NCBI GenBank assembly: GCA_041685915.1
Contig: JAWLEV010000109.1
Location: 1-7,036, forward strand
From: JAWLEV01 sp041685915
GTDB taxonomy: Bacteria > Chloroflexota > Anaerolineae > UBA1429
Direction: 5' to 3'
DNA: 7,036 nt
A program made the position numbers and the translations under genes. The notes beneath the pieces were generated by a model. That model saw only the letters and a list, made by a program, of their open reading frames with translations, made no database searches and was not told where the DNA came from. This document shows positions 6,363 through 7,036 of the stretch, one piece after another (the stretch's first letter is position 1; each line of letters opens with the position of its first letter).

Positions 6363-7036
6363 ATGCATACGGTTGCAGTATTTGGCGCGGCCGGCAAGGT
6401 CGGCGCGCGCGTGGTGGACAAACTGCAAGACGATCCCGAGCTGGAACTCCTCTGCGTGGAGGCCGGCGAGGCGGGTCTGAGCGCCCTGCGCGAGCGGGGC
6501 CTGGAGCCCACGGAGCAGGCGGAGGCCATAGAACGGGCCGGCACCATCGTCCTGGCCATCCCCGACACCATCATCGGCGCGGTGGCCAGCGAGATCGTGC
6601 CTCAACTGGAAAGCGGCACCATGGTCATGCTCCTCGATCCGGCCGCCGCGCGAGCGGGCCAACTGCCGGAGCGGGAGGATGTGGCCTATTTCGTGGTTCA
6701 TCCCTGTCACCCGCCTCTTGCAAGCGATGAGATGAGCCCCGAGGCGCGGAGCGACTATTGGGGCGGGACGGCCAAACAGAGTATCGTCTGCGCCCTGATG
6801 CAGGGCACGGAGGACGATTACGCCAAGGGGGAACGGCTGGCCCGCAAGATGTTCGCCCCCATCCTCGACGCCCACCGCATCACCGTGGAACAGATGGCCA
6901 TCCTGGAGCCGGCCATGGCGGAGACGGTGATCCTCACCTGCATGTCGGTCATAAAGGAGAGCGTGGAGGAGGCCATCCGGCACGGCGTACCCCGACAGGT
7001 GGCCTACGACTTTGCCCTGGGACACATGCGCGTGAC
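6363..7036 (+). CDS. NAD(P)-dependent Rossmann dehydrogenase with phosphogluconate dehydrogenase-type C-terminal domain (3'-truncated by window)
   Basis: The frame is open to the end of the window, giving 224 visible residues. The first part is a Rossmann domain: VAVFGAAGKVGARV (4-17) has the G-x-x-G-x-x-G nucleotide loop, and IVLAIPDTIIG (62-72) is the typical strand 4 of 6-phosphogluconate/3-hydroxyisobutyrate dehydrogenase relatives. Then come LLDPAAARAGQLP (90-102), the striking YFVVHPCHPP (109-118), KQSIVCALMQG (138-148) and VEQMAILEPAMAET (175-188), which recall the family with a 'phosphogluconate dehydrogenase (decarboxylating) C-terminal' domain. From memory, that group also includes D-apionate oxidoisomerase; this relation is suggestive, not shown. 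ATG 6363 is preferred over ATG 6358 (another frame) because AAGGAG (6349-6354) lies 8 bases upstream. It is probably an oxidoreductase of sugar acids, which fits the nearby dehydratase. Confidence 0.82.
   Translation, partial: MHTVAVFGAAGKVGARVVDKLQDDPELELLCVEAGEAGLSALRERGLEPTEQAEAIERAGTIVLAIPDTIIGAVASEIVPQLESGTMVMLLDPAAARAGQLPEREDVAYFVVHPCHPPLASDEMSPEARSDYWGGTAKQSIVCALMQGTEDDYAKGERLARKMFAPILDAHRITVEQMAILEPAMAETVILTCMSVIKESVEEAIRHGVPRQVAYDFALGHMRV

Noticed and set aside
6231..7025. Minus-strand open frame (264 codons) opposite the Rossmann dehydrogenase
   Set aside because: The plus strand encodes a clear Rossmann protein with a G-x-x-G-x-x-G loop; the minus frame has no recognisable domain and spans the divergent promoter region.

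Overview
The window is GC-rich bacterial DNA (or, less likely, archaeal) with seven protein-coding genes, two of them cut by the window edges. I see no rRNA, tRNA, CRISPR array, transposase or attachment site. Shine-Dalgarno sequences of the AAGGAG type precede four of the plus-strand genes at 7 to 10 bases, so translation starts are well supported. The mix of a tungsten-type aldehyde ferredoxin oxidoreductase, a mandelate racemase-type dehydratase, a UroD-like protein and an unorthodox dihydroorotate dehydrogenase-like protein fits an anaerobic or facultative heterotroph. Chloroflexota, Poribacteria or Latescibacteria-like lineages are plausible hosts, but this is inference and the sequence does not fix the phylum.

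Region 1 (1-5542, plus strand) is a run of five co-directional genes: the C-terminal two thirds of an aldehyde ferredoxin oxidoreductase (1-1200), a class I SAM-dependent methyltransferase (1229-2062), a dihydroorotate dehydrogenase-like flavoprotein (2165-3199), a UroD-like TIM-barrel protein (3312-4349) and an enolase-superfamily sugar-acid dehydratase-like protein (4397-5542). Gaps are 28, 102, 112 and 47 bases. The two wider gaps hold a weak promoter candidate and a G-rich stem-loop respectively, so the run may be more than one transcript. It ends at a perfect 9-bp inverted repeat (5542-5569).

Region 2 (5649-6230, minus strand) is a thioredoxin-fold redoxin gene that converges on region 1. 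It has a good extended -10 promoter at 6265-6293, with a palindrome at the predicted transcript start. Region 3 (6363-7036, plus strand) is the start of a divergent gene for a two-domain Rossmann dehydrogenase of the phosphogluconate dehydrogenase C-terminal-domain type. A strong predicted RNA stem-loop lies in its leader (6298-6336).

Taken together, the dehydratase (sugar acid to 2-keto-3-deoxy acid), the Rossmann dehydrogenase and the aldehyde oxidoreductase suggest a catabolic locus for sugar acids or related oxidised carbohydrates. The UroD-like, dihydroorotate dehydrogenase-like and methyltransferase proteins have no assignable substrate. I found no clear sign of an undescribed defence or mobile system. 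The best leads are the three divergent enzymes with altered or missing canonical active-site residues, and the structured intergenic regions.
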